Shown here piece by piece: positions 1 to 6,803 of a stretch of 10,217 nt of DNA (within the stretch, counting starts at the first letter, position 1; every line of letters starts with the position of its first letter). A program made the translations under genes and the position numbers. The DNA comes from Burkholderiales bacterium (GTDB lineage: Bacteria > Pseudomonadota > Gammaproteobacteria > Burkholderiales > SG8-41): the NCBI GenBank assembly GCA_005800795.1, contig SYEN01000336.1, forward strand, positions 1 to 10,217, in the 5' to 3' direction. The notes below the pieces were generated by a model. The model was given only the letters and a program-made list of their open reading frames with translations, ran no database searches and was not told the DNA's origin.

Positions 1-555
1 GAACTGGTGGCGTTGGCGCGCACCAAGCCCGGTGCGATCAACTATGCCTCCACCGGCAACTGGACCACCCCGCATCTGACCACCGAGTTGTTCATGCGCG
101 CGGCAAAAATCAACATGGTGCATGTGCCCTACAAGGGCAGCGCGCCAGCGTTGACTGATTTACTTGGTGGCCATGTGAGCATTTTCTTTTGCAATATGCT
201 GTCGGCTACGCCCCACGTCAGCAGCAACCGGTTGCGCGCATTGGCGGTAAGCAGCGCACAGCGTTCGCCGGTAACACCCAAAGTGCCCACCGTGGCGGAA
301 TCGGGCTACCCGAATTTTGAAACTGTCACCTGGTTCGGGCTGATGACACCCAGCGGCACGCCGGAAGACATCATCACCCGGCTGCGCACCGAGGCCGGGA
401 AAATTGTACGACGCGCCGATGTGTCTGAACAATTCGCCAGCCAGGGCGGCACGGCGATGCTCGACAAGGACGCCGGCGAATTCGCGGCCTACATCAAGCT
501 GGAATCCGATCGCTGGGGCAAAATTTTCACGGCTCTGGGCGCACGCGTGCAGTAG
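1..555 (+). CDS. Bug/TctC-family tripartite tricarboxylate transporter substrate-binding protein, 5'-truncated
   Basis: This is the C-terminal part, about 184 residues, of a periplasmic solute-binding protein of the Bug (TctC) family. Family members are usually about 320 residues, so roughly 140 residues, including the signal peptide, lie to the left of the window. The frame is open through base 1, so the GTG at base 7 is not the true start. Visible family signatures are an INYASTGNWTTPHLTTE stretch, then HVPYKGSAPALTDLLGGHVS, and the late PTVAESGYPNFE segment before the second lobe. Such proteins bind small carboxylates in the periplasm and deliver them to a TctAB permease or act as orphan receptors; no permease gene is visible here. 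The MmgE/PrpD gene follows after 33 nt on the same strand, which suggests a shared transcript and a carboxylate ligand. The family assignment is secure; the ligand cannot be read from sequence. Confidence 0.93.
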   Translation, partial: ELVALARTKPGAINYASTGNWTTPHLTTELFMRAAKINMVHVPYKGSAPALTDLLGGHVSIFFCNMLSATPHVSSNRLRALAVSSAQRSPVTPKVPTVAESGYPNFETVTWFGLMTPSGTPEDIITRLRTEAGKIVRRADVSEQFASQGGTAMLDKDAGEFAAYIKLESDRWGKIFTALGARVQ

Positions 556-575
556 CCCCGCTAACTAAACCGTTC

Positions 576-581
576 AAAGGA
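576..581 (+). promoter_or_regulatory. Ribosome binding site of the MmgE/PrpD gene
   Basis: AAAGGA lies 7 nt before the ATG at 589, inside the 33-nt gap after the Bug gene. It supports that start codon and independent translation initiation within a likely operon. Confidence 0.7.
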
Positions 582-588
582 AAACACC

Positions 589-1935
589 ATGTCATTCGGA
601 CAAACGCTGGCGGACTACGTAGCGGGCATCAACCTCAGCAAAGTGCCACAACGCGATATTGACGTCGCCAAGCTTGCGATACTCGATCAGATCGGCGTGG
701 CGCTTGCAGGTGTGGGCGAAGACCCCGGTGTCAAGGTGCAGGCGATGGTGGATCGTTGCACAGCCAGCGAAGCCACCGTGCTCGGCAACCCGCGCAAAAC
801 ATCGACGTGGCTCGCTGCGCTGGTCAATGGCACGCTCGGCCACACGCTCGATTTCGATGACTGCTCGAGCTTCGGACACCCCAGCGTGGTTCTGGTACCG
901 GCCATGCTGGCCACCGGTGAAACGCAAAATCGCAGCGGCCGCGACCTGCTCGAAGCCTATATCGCGGGCTACGAAGTGGGCGAAGCGCTGTCGCGCATCG
1001 TGCCCCGCCGCGCGGATCAATTTCACGGCCTGCACAGCACGGCCATGTTCGGCTCGCTGACCTCCGCCACGGTGTCTGGTAAATTGTTGGGGCTCAACGC
1101 CACGCAACAGCGCCACGCCTGGGGCATCGCCGCCTCCCACGCGGGGGGCATCACCGGCAACTTTGGCACCCACACCAAGCCACTGCATGGCGGCACCGCA
1201 TCGCAGGCGGGCGTGATGGCTGCGGAGCTTGCGGCCAGCGGCTTTGAGGCCAATCTCGATGCGCTCGACGCACCGCTGGGCTACATCTACAGCGTTGTCG
1301 CGGCCAGCAACATGGAAGGTGTTGATGTCAACAAGGCCACCAACGGACTCGCGCAATGGCACATTGCCGATACCTGGCGGCTGAAAAAATATCCCTGCGG
1401 CTACATCGCACAAGGGGCGATTGATGCCGCCTTGCGCTTTCGCGAGCAGACCGGCATGACACTGCAAGACCTGACGTCCGTCGAAATTCGCGTGCCCCAC
1501 CTGCAACCGTACTTTCGCGTCAAGGCTGCGGGCGAATTCTCCGGCAAGTTCGGCTACGAATACCCCGTCGCCTCCGCGATCCTCGACGGCTATGTTGTCA
1601 AAAGCACCTTCTCGGATACGGCGTTCAAGCGAGTGGACCTGCAATCCCATCTCGCCAAGTTCAAAACGCTCGAAGATCCCGCGTCGGAGAAGCACGGTCC
1701 GCTGGGCGTGCTGGTCATTGTGGCCAAAGGCCAGACGATTCATCAACCCATCGAAATACCGCTGGGCGATTGCCGCCGGCCTGTGCCGCCGTCGCAAGTC
1801 ATTGAAAAATACATCACCAACGCGACTGAAGTCATAGGCTCAGATGCGGCGAAACAGACGGCGCAGATGTTGCAGGGTATCGAGAATTTGCCAGGGGTCC
1901 TGCCTTTGCTGGACAAGCTCGCGAAACGGACATAG
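589..1935 (+). CDS. MmgE/PrpD family protein (2-methylcitrate dehydratase-like)
   Basis: This is a complete 448-residue cytosolic protein of the MmgE/PrpD family, which includes 2-methylcitrate dehydratase, cis-aconitate decarboxylase and related lyases or isomerases of carboxylic acids. Visible family features in order are LDFDD at about residues 87-91 followed by HPS at 97-99, a GYEVGEALSR helix, the HGLHSTAMFGSLTSA segment near 145-160, the THTKPLHGGTASQAGVMAAELA block near 195-215, and KKYPCGYIAQGAIDA in the C-terminal half. The length fits the family (about 450-480). The ATG at 589 is supported by AAAGGA 7 nt upstream. It sits just downstream of a Bug-type binding protein. No prpB, prpC or acnD neighbour is present, so it is unlikely to be the housekeeping methylcitrate-cycle enzyme. 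It more probably acts on whatever acid the Bug protein binds. Substrate and reaction type (dehydration, decarboxylation or epimerisation) are undetermined. Confidence 0.9.
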   Translation: MSFGQTLADYVAGINLSKVPQRDIDVAKLAILDQIGVALAGVGEDPGVKVQAMVDRCTASEATVLGNPRKTSTWLAALVNGTLGHTLDFDDCSSFGHPSVVLVPAMLATGETQNRSGRDLLEAYIAGYEVGEALSRIVPRRADQFHGLHSTAMFGSLTSATVSGKLLGLNATQQRHAWGIAASHAGGITGNFGTHTKPLHGGTASQAGVMAAELAASGFEANLDALDAPLGYIYSVVAASNMEGVDVNKATNGLAQWHIADTWRLKKYPCGYIAQGAIDAALRFREQTGMTLQDLTSVEIRVPHLQPYFRVKAAGEFSGKFGYEYPVASAILDGYVVKSTFSDTAFKRVDLQSHLAKFKTLEDPASEKHGPLGVLVIVAKGQTIHQPIEIPLGDCRRPVPPSQVIEKYITNATEVIGSDAAKQTAQMLQGIENLPGVLPLLDKLAKRT

Positions 1936-2177
1936 CGATTTGCCATGGAAACACCCGCACAGGGAAATTTTCTATAAGTATCTGTTTTTATTGATATTTT
2001 TACGTCCATTTTTAACTACTCAAGCCTAACCCTGCCCGGCCAAGCCCATGACAATCGACATTTGTTCACCTGCAGCGCGCATGATCGGCGCGAACAGTTA
2101 ATTGAACCAAGTCAGCGCCACCGGCATCCCGCGCGGGTGGCAATTCGCCCGCGATGCCGGCTCAGGCCGGAGCAACG
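1936..2177. other. Non-coding gap between two convergent operons
   Basis: This stretch separates the end of the plus-strand MmgE/PrpD gene from the end of the minus-strand binding-fold gene. No credible gene is seen; the longest ATG-led readings are about 10-16 codons. It contains a T-rich tract at about 1973-2015 with several T runs, which could help terminate plus-strand transcription although no convincing stem precedes it, and a GC-rich imperfect hairpin at 2121-2160, listed separately. A role in ending transcription of both operons is an inference from position. Confidence 0.5.
2121..2160. repeat. GC-rich imperfect inverted repeat between convergent genes
   Basis: Arms CCGGCATC (2121-2128) and GATGCCGG (2153-2160) are exact reverse complements. 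Inside them GCGGG (2133-2137) pairs with CCCGC (2148-2152), giving a 13-bp interrupted stem with a 4-nt bulge on the left side and a 10-nt loop. There is no T run directly after it on either strand, so it is not a standard intrinsic terminator. Its position between two converging 3' ends makes it a candidate transcript-end or RNA-stability element. Confidence 0.45.
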
Positions 2178-3119
2178 TTACATCCCGGCGACAGCCTCGT
2201 GATACACGCTGTAGTCGAGCAACGTGGCGAGTTGCTCGCGCGTGCGTGGGGCGCGGCCCTGCTCAGCAGCGATCCACGGTTCCTGACCGGCGATGATGTC
2301 CAGTTGATTCGGCAAGATAGCGGTCGTGTAATCGTGGTAACGAAAGGCGCGTTCGATCTGACCGCGATCAAAGCCGGAGGATTTTGCCAGCCAGTCGCAA
2401 CCGATGTGCGGTTGTGTTTTTAACAGCGCTGACGCGCGAATCAGGTGACGAATCAACTCGACCATTTGTTTGCGCTTGCCGGCATCGGCGAGCTTGGCTG
2501 TCGTCGTGTTGAGGTTGAACAAGGGTGTGAGCACGCCGGGCGTCTTCAGCTCAATCGCGTCTGCGCCGAGGCCGTCGCGCGCTGCCTGTGAGGCGGGCTC
2601 CCAGATACAGATGGCATCCACGCGCCGCTCGATCATGGCTTTTGAGATTTCGAAAATCGGTGCGAGGCCCACCACTTCGACGTCGCGTTCAGCCAGACCA
2701 TGCGCCTTGAGTTCGCCAGTCAGGTAATAGTGCGATGAGGTACGCGGAAAGGTGCCGACGCGTTTGCCGCGCAAATCCGCCACCGAACCAATGCCCGCCG
2801 AGCGGCGCGCAACGATGTGATACAGCCCGCGTGTTACCGTGCACAGAATGCGCATGTCCGGCCGTTTGGCCGAGAAGCGCATGAACTGTGTGTCGTAGTT
2901 GGTTGCCACGTCGGCAACCGGCTGCGCGGCCTCAGCTGAAATGGCGCGGGCCTCGGCCGTATGCACCACGGATGCCGAGTTCATCAACGCATCCGCCCCC
3001 ACCAGATGCGCGACATTGCCATGCTGCACCACCGCTTTGCCGCCCGACATCGCGTCCACCGCAATGTGTGTCGGGGCCTGCTCCATCACGTTACGCATGC
3101 CGTAGACCTGCAAATCCAT
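2178..3119 (-). CDS. NMT1/SsuA-like (ABC-type) substrate-binding-fold protein without signal peptide
   Basis: This 313-residue protein resembles the NMT1/THI5 and SsuA/NrtA group of type II periplasmic-binding folds. Visible features are the GIGSVADLRGKRVGTF segment that opens the second lobe at about residues 110-125, the VDAICIWEPASQAARDGLG stretch near 190-210 typical of aliphatic sulfonate/nitrate-type receptors, and an ILPNQLDIIAGQ-like C-terminal part. The ATG at 3119 has AGGAG (3126-3130 on this strand) 6 nt upstream. Reading upstream in the same frame reaches the stop of the preceding SDR gene with no other start codon. The protein therefore begins MDLQVYGMRNVMEQAPTHIA and has no hydrophobic export signal. 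No ABC permease or ATPase gene is nearby. It could be a cytoplasmic enzyme or sensor built on this fold; 4,5-dihydroxyphthalate decarboxylase-type proteins are a precedent. Otherwise it is a receptor whose export is unclear. It is the last gene of the three-gene minus-strand operon, 33 nt after the SDR gene. Confidence 0.8.
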   Translation of the reverse strand: MDLQVYGMRNVMEQAPTHIAVDAMSGGKAVVQHGNVAHLVGADALMNSASVVHTAEARAISAEAAQPVADVATNYDTQFMRFSAKRPDMRILCTVTRGLYHIVARRSAGIGSVADLRGKRVGTFPRTSSHYYLTGELKAHGLAERDVEVVGLAPIFEISKAMIERRVDAICIWEPASQAARDGLGADAIELKTPGVLTPLFNLNTTTAKLADAGKRKQMVELIRHLIRASALLKTQPHIGCDWLAKSSGFDRGQIERAFRYHDYTTAILPNQLDIIAGQEPWIAAEQGRAPRTREQLATLLDYSVYHEAVAGM

Positions 3120-3125
3120 TCGGGA

Positions 3126-3130
3126 CTCCT
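3126..3130 (-). promoter_or_regulatory. Ribosome binding site of the binding-fold gene
   Basis: On the minus strand AGGAG precedes the ATG at 3119 by 6 nt. This site fixes the start and so supports the absence of a signal peptide. Confidence 0.75.
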
Positions 3131-3152
3131 GCGAATTTTCAGCGTTGACGGG

Positions 3153-3911
3153 TTACCCCAGCATCTGCCCGCCGTCCACCGCAATCGTCTGCCCGGTCAC
3201 CCAGCTGGCGGCATCACTCGCCAGGAACAATGCGACATTGGCGATCTCCTCCGGCTTCCCATACCGCCCGAAACGGATGCTGCGCAGGATGCCGTTATAG
3301 AGCGCCGGGTCGCTGGTTTTGCGGCGCTCCCAACTGCCGCCGGGGAATTCAATCGAGCCCGGCGCGATGCAGTTTACGCGGATGCGTTTGACGGCCAGGG
3401 ACGCAGCCTGCGACAGTGTCAACTGAATCAGCGCGGCCTTCACCGCGCCGTACGGCGGCGTGCGGGCACTGTGCATCAGGCCTGAAATCGACGAGATGTG
3501 AATAATCGAGCCGCCGGCTTTCGCCAGATGCGGCACCGCCGCACGCGAAGCACGTACCGGCGCCAGCAAATCCACGTTGAGGCTCGCCGCCCAGCCTGCC
3601 TCGTCGTCCGACAGACCAAAGCCGGACGCATTATTGACCAGTATGTCGATGCCGCCGAGCGCTGCGGCGGCTGCCGCAATGTATTTCTCCACCGCTGCGG
3701 CGTCCGCCAGATCGCACGCTGCCGCGTGCACCTTTTGAGCCACCCCGCCACAAGCGCTGATGTCCTTTTCCGTCTCGCGCAAAGTGGTTTCTCCGCGCGC
3801 GCAGATGGATATGTTGGCACCCGCGCGGGCAAACGCCAACGCTATCGATCGCCCAATACCACGCGAACCACCAGTAACAACCGCGTTGCGGCCTTTAAGG
3901 TCAAGTAACAT
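3153..3911 (-). CDS. SDR-family NAD(P)-dependent oxidoreductase (FabG-like)
   Basis: This complete 252-residue protein is a classical short-chain dehydrogenase/reductase, a cytosolic Rossmann-fold enzyme that interconverts an alcohol and a ketone or aldehyde. The cofactor loop TGGSRGIG is at residues 13-20, a DL pair sits at about 67-68, and NNAS is at 93-96. The catalytic tetrad is visible as Asn112, Ser141, Tyr154 and Lys158 (YGAVK). The C-terminus has the VTGQTIAVDGG motif common in this class. Arg39 after the second strand suggests NADP(H) preference, by family analogy. Length is typical (about 250). It lies 43 nt after the MFS gene and 33 nt before the binding-fold gene, all on the minus strand, so one transcript is likely. 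A GGGAG sequence upstream of the ATG at 3911 is a plausible though somewhat distant ribosome binding site. The substrate is unknown; a 3-oxoacyl-ACP reductase role is less likely because no fab genes are near. Confidence 0.93.
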   Translation of the reverse strand: MLLDLKGRNAVVTGGSRGIGRSIALAFARAGANISICARGETTLRETEKDISACGGVAQKVHAAACDLADAAAVEKYIAAAAAALGGIDILVNNASGFGLSDDEAGWAASLNVDLLAPVRASRAAVPHLAKAGGSIIHISSISGLMHSARTPPYGAVKAALIQLTLSQAASLAVKRIRVNCIAPGSIEFPGGSWERRKTSDPALYNGILRSIRFGRYGKPEEIANVALFLASDAASWVTGQTIAVDGGQMLG

Positions 3912-3954
3912 GCTCTTGAAACTCCCTGCTAACGAACGATGTAACTAATTGTTT

Positions 3955-5229
3955 TTATTGATTATTTTTTGCCAATCCTGCGCTGGCTTCTTTTTTGTGC
4001 TTCGGCAACGCCAGCGCCAGCGGCAGGCCCACGATGCCGATCCCCACCGAGGCGATCAGCGACCATGTGTAGCTGCCGGACATATCGAACAACCCGCCGC
4101 CCAGCCAGCCACCCAGCGCCATGCCGGTGGTCGCGGCCACCATTTCGACGGAATAAATCGTGCCGAGCGGCGCCTTCGCACCGAACAATTGTTTGTTGAT
4201 GATGGGGAAGCCCACCATCTCGCCGCCATAACACAGGCCGAACATCACCGCGAACAGATAAAACACCCACGCCTCGGTGGCGAAAAACAGAATCAGCACC
4301 GGCAGGCTCTGCCCCAGCAGCGCGATCGACAACACCGTGCGCCCGCCAAGTTTTTCCGCCAGCACCGAGAAGGCAAAACGGCTAATGATGGAAGTGCCCG
4401 CGATGGTAGCCAGCACGCCGGCGGCTTCCACGCCCGGCACGCCTTTGAAGGTGGCCATCGACACCACGTGCGCCAGAATAATCGCATGCGCGACACAGCC
4501 GATATGGTGAATGCTCATCAATTGCCACACCGTGCGGTTGCGCAGCACCTCGCCCAGCGTCGCGGGCGGTGCCTTGGTGACGTTGTTGGCGGCATGGGGT
4601 TTGCCGGCAGCATCTTCGGCGCCGTAGGCGGTCAGCCCCCGCGTTTCGGGCGAATTGAATATAAACAGAGAACTGATGGCCAAAAGCACGCCCACCCCGA
4701 TGCCGATCACCATAAAGGTGTTGGACCAGCCGCGCGTCTCGATCATCCAGCGAAACAGCGGCGCAAAAATCACCGGTCCCAGACCCTGCGCAGCCCAGTA
4801 AATGCCGAGCGCAACACCCATATGGCGGTAAAACCATTTGGTCACAATCACTGGCAGCAGCACGCTAAACGCCGCGTGACCGAGCGAGCCGACGAACACC
4901 GCGTAAAACACATAGAAATGCCACAACTCGCTGATAGTGCCCAACAACACTGTGCCGGTGCCTATCATGAGCGACGAGCCGAGCATCAGCGTGCGCGCGC
5001 CGAAGCGGTCGCCCAACCAGCCCATGATCATCACCGCCGGCAAGCCGACAATAAACGCTAGCGAATAGGCAAACGAAATATCGCCGCGGCTCCAGCCGAA
5101 CTTCTGCACCAGCGGATCGATAAATACGCCGAACGAACCCTGATCAGCGCGGCTGACGATATTCAGAATGCAGGAAGCACCCAGAACCACCCAAGCGTAG
5201 TGAAATCCGTACTTTTTGACATGAACCAC
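3955..5229 (-). CDS. MFS transporter, OxlT/monocarboxylate-like
   Basis: This 424-residue inner-membrane protein belongs to the major facilitator superfamily. It shows about twelve hydrophobic segments in two halves separated by a polar loop near residues 205-235 (SPETRGLTAYGAEDAAG). The MFS motif A, GWLGDRFGAR, is at residues 70-79 between helices 2 and 3. The N-terminal HYAWVVLGASCILNIVSR and the FGWSRGDISFAYS segment resemble the oxalate:formate antiporter and monocarboxylate porter group, so a small organic acid is the likely substrate by family analogy. The frame begins at a GTG (5229) with no clear Shine-Dalgarno sequence. The next in-frame ATG is more than 60 residues in and would delete helix 1, so GTG is accepted with reservation. 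It is the first gene of the minus-strand operon with the SDR and binding-fold genes. Confidence 0.9.
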   Translation of the reverse strand: MVHVKKYGFHYAWVVLGASCILNIVSRADQGSFGVFIDPLVQKFGWSRGDISFAYSLAFIVGLPAVMIMGWLGDRFGARTLMLGSSLMIGTGTVLLGTISELWHFYVFYAVFVGSLGHAAFSVLLPVIVTKWFYRHMGVALGIYWAAQGLGPVIFAPLFRWMIETRGWSNTFMVIGIGVGVLLAISSLFIFNSPETRGLTAYGAEDAAGKPHAANNVTKAPPATLGEVLRNRTVWQLMSIHHIGCVAHAIILAHVVSMATFKGVPGVEAAGVLATIAGTSIISRFAFSVLAEKLGGRTVLSIALLGQSLPVLILFFATEAWVFYLFAVMFGLCYGGEMVGFPIINKQLFGAKAPLGTIYSVEMVAATTGMALGGWLGGGLFDMSGSYTWSLIASVGIGIVGLPLALALPKHKKEASAGLAKNNQ

Positions 5230-5359
5230 GAGGAAGACCGCTTTCGGAATTAGGAGTCAGAGGAGTACACGGAGAATATCCCGCAGCTTCAAGGTATAGT
5301 AGCACTCAACACTACTCGCGGAAGCGGCAAAACCCGCGCCCGCATGACGGACATTGCGC
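5230..5359. other. Upstream region shared by the MFS operon and the small ORF
   Basis: This 130-nt stretch separates the leftward MFS gene from the rightward small ORF and must hold the MFS operon promoter if there is one. On the minus strand TTGAAG and TGTACT are spaced by 17 nt and form a weak sigma70-like candidate. On the plus strand TATAGT at 5295-5300 resembles a -10 box, but no matching -35 was found. A short inverted repeat (AGTAG / CTACT) lies directly after it. None of these is strong. Confidence 0.3.
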
Positions 5360-5533
5360 ATGAAATACTTGTTGATCATGGCGTTGCTGGGTTTGGCGTT
5401 GCTGGAATACAGACACCATCGTATGGACGGCCACTCACATGGCGCACCCGCAGCAACCGCTGCCAACGCCACGCCGGAAGAAAAAAAAGAGGCCGCACGG
5501 GAGTTGTATCGTCATCATATGCGTGGCCATTGA
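5360..5533 (+). CDS. Small histidine-rich protein with hydrophobic N-terminus (hypothetical)
   Basis: This 57-codon ORF runs from ATG at 5360 to TGA at 5531. The product starts MKYLLIMALLGLALLEYRHH, a Lys followed by about 13 hydrophobic residues, which looks like a signal anchor or short membrane segment. An alanine-rich linker follows, then a charged helix-like piece (PEEKKEAARELYRHHMRGH). Seven of the 57 residues are histidine, clustered at 19-27 (HHRMDGHSH) and 52-57 (HHMRGH), so metal binding is possible. An in-frame TGA lies five codons upstream, so the start is ATG 5360 or the TTG at 5354; neither has a good Shine-Dalgarno sequence. I do not recognise the family. The ordered composition (hydrophobic anchor, linker, charged tail, clean stop) argues for a real gene, but the short length and poor ribosome binding site keep confidence moderate. 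Confidence 0.5.
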   Translation: MKYLLIMALLGLALLEYRHHRMDGHSHGAPAATAANATPEEKKEAARELYRHHMRGH

Positions 5534-5764
5534 TACGCTGATCGCAGCCTTGAATATCGTTAATAGCTCCGCAAATTTCGCTGCCGCTTCGTTTGTCGCG
5601 TCGATGGGCTCAGGGTCGCGTTCCGCGTGCGGCTCACACGAACCACAGGTTTACACCGGCGCCAAATCAGGCATCACGCAAGTATATGATTTAGAACACT
5701 ATTTTTAGTTGCTGCTCATGCGCCACTTTTGCCATAATCAGCACCCCCGTCAGCCAGCGTAACC
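5534..5764. other. Non-coding stretch upstream of moaA
   Basis: No credible gene was found between the small ORF and moaA. Long open readings exist on both strands but lack a start codon with a ribosome binding site or show low-complexity translations. The only supportable element is the candidate promoter near 5709-5738. I did not see a structure I could identify as a molybdenum-cofactor riboswitch. The DNA becomes AT-rich at about 5690-5740. Confidence 0.45.
5709..5738 (+). promoter_or_regulatory. Candidate sigma70 promoter for moaA
   Basis: TTGCTG (5709-5714) and CATAAT (5733-5738) are separated by 18 nt and match the -35 and -10 consensus at four and five of six positions. Transcription would start near 5745, leaving a leader of about 20 nt before the moaA ATG, with no evident Shine-Dalgarno sequence in it. 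Confidence 0.45.
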
Positions 5765-6793
5765 ATGACTGCTTCCGCCACCACGCAAACGCCCACCCGC
5801 GACCGCCTCGGCCGGCCGTTGCGCGACTTGCGTATCTCCATCACCGACCGCTGCAATTTTCGCTGCACCTACTGCATGCCGAAGGAAGTGTTCGGCAAGG
5901 ACTATCAGTTCCTCGAACGCAGTGCCTTGTTGTCGTTTGAAGAAATCACCCGGCTCGCGCGCGCCTTCACGCAGCACGGTGTGGAAAAAATCCGTTTGAC
6001 CGGCGGCGAGCCGCTGATCCGCCGCAACATCGAACAGTTGATCGGCATGTTGGCGGAAATTCCCGGCCTGGATTTAACGCTCACCACCAACGGCTCGTCA
6101 CTCGCCAAGAAAGCGCGCGGCCTCAAAGCCGCCGGCCTGCAGCGCATCACCGTGAGCCTGGATTCGCTGGACGACAAGGTATTCATGGCGATGAACGACG
6201 TGGATTTTCCGGTGGCGAAAGTGCTGGAAGGCATCGACGCGGCGGCAGCGGCGGGCTTAGCACCCATCAAAATCAACATGGTCGTCAAGCGTGGCGTCAA
6301 CGAACACAGCGTCGTGCCGATGGCGCGCTACTTCAAACAGCAAGGGCACATCCTGCGCTTAATCGAATTCATGGATGTGGGACACACCAATGGCTGGCGC
6401 ATGGACGATGTGGTCACCGCGCGCGAAATCGTCGCGATGATTAGCAAAGAAATGCCGCTTGAACCCGCCAACCCGAACTACACCGGCGAAGTCGCCGAGC
6501 GCTGGCGCTACAAAGACGGCCAGGGCGAAATCGGCGTCATTGCCTCGGTGACGCAGGCTTTCTGCCGCGACTGCACGCGCGCACGCATTTCCACCGAAGG
6601 CAAACTCTACACTTGTTTGTTCGCCACCAGCGGGCACGACCTGCGCGGTTTGCTGCGCAACGGCGCCAGCGATGCCGATCTCGATACCTTTATACGGGGC
6701 GTGTGGACCAAGCGGGCGGACCGTTATTCAGAGATTCGTTCCGAGAAAACGGTCAAGCTGGATAAGATCGAGATGTCGTACATCGGGGGTTAA
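5765..6793 (+). CDS. moaA: GTP 3',8-cyclase MoaA (molybdenum cofactor biosynthesis)
   Basis: MoaA is a cytosolic radical-SAM enzyme that, with MoaC, converts GTP to cyclic pyranopterin monophosphate, the first step of molybdenum-cofactor synthesis. The 342-residue product has the radical-SAM cluster cysteines Cys30, Cys34 and Cys37 (TDRCNFRCTYCMPKE), the SAM-binding LTGGEP at 79-84, and a C-terminal second iron-sulfur site at Cys267, Cys270 and Cys284 (CRDC, then 13 residues, then C). It ends in the Gly-Gly tail (SYIGG) that MoaA needs for activity. Length is close to the family norm (about 330). The first about 12 residues are low-complexity and not conserved, and the ATG has no clear ribosome binding site, so a slightly different start is possible. 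fdhD follows on the same strand after a very short gap, consistent with co-expression for molybdenum-dependent formate dehydrogenase. Confidence 0.97.
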   Translation: MTASATTQTPTRDRLGRPLRDLRISITDRCNFRCTYCMPKEVFGKDYQFLERSALLSFEEITRLARAFTQHGVEKIRLTGGEPLIRRNIEQLIGMLAEIPGLDLTLTTNGSSLAKKARGLKAAGLQRITVSLDSLDDKVFMAMNDVDFPVAKVLEGIDAAAAAGLAPIKINMVVKRGVNEHSVVPMARYFKQQGHILRLIEFMDVGHTNGWRMDDVVTAREIVAMISKEMPLEPANPNYTGEVAERWRYKDGQGEIGVIASVTQAFCRDCTRARISTEGKLYTCLFATSGHDLRGLLRNGASDADLDTFIRGVWTKRADRYSEIRSEKTVKLDKIEMSYIGG

Positions 6794-6803
6794 GACTTTG
6801 TCC

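Noticed and set aside
592..1797. A 401-codon open reading on the minus strand opposite the MmgE/PrpD gene
   Set aside because: It shows no recognisable fold and is arginine/alanine-rich as expected from the antisense of GC-rich coding DNA; the plus strand carries a clear family match.
1983..3962. Identical 13-nt string TGTTTTTATTGAT at 1983-1995 and 3950-3962
   Set aside because: Both copies lie in AT-rich, low-complexity DNA and one includes the MFS stop codon. A 13-nt match is near chance expectation for a window this size, so it is not called as a repeat or attachment site.
3949..5061. A 370-codon open reading on the plus strand opposite the MFS gene
   Set aside because: Its translation is rich in His, Arg, Gln and Ala with no domain pattern, while the opposite strand encodes a clear MFS transporter with motif A and regular membrane segments. 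It is an antisense shadow.
5438..5650. Minus-strand open frame with protein-like composition (EPHAERDPEPIDATNEAAAK) next to the small ORF
   Set aside because: The frame is open for about 71 codons, but the first ATG comes only in the part antisense to the small ORF, no GTG or TTG start precedes it, and the end is low-complexity (poly-Phe, Cys/Gly). It could be a gene remnant, but nothing identifies it.
5439..5708. 89-codon plus-strand open frame overlapping the small ORF
   Set aside because: It overlaps the better-supported 5360-5533 ORF in another frame, has no ribosome binding site and shows no recognisable motif.
5534..5764. Possible molybdenum-cofactor riboswitch upstream of moaA
   Set aside because: I could not make out the conserved stems of that RNA class, and the candidate promoter lies so close to moaA that the leader would be only about 20 nt.
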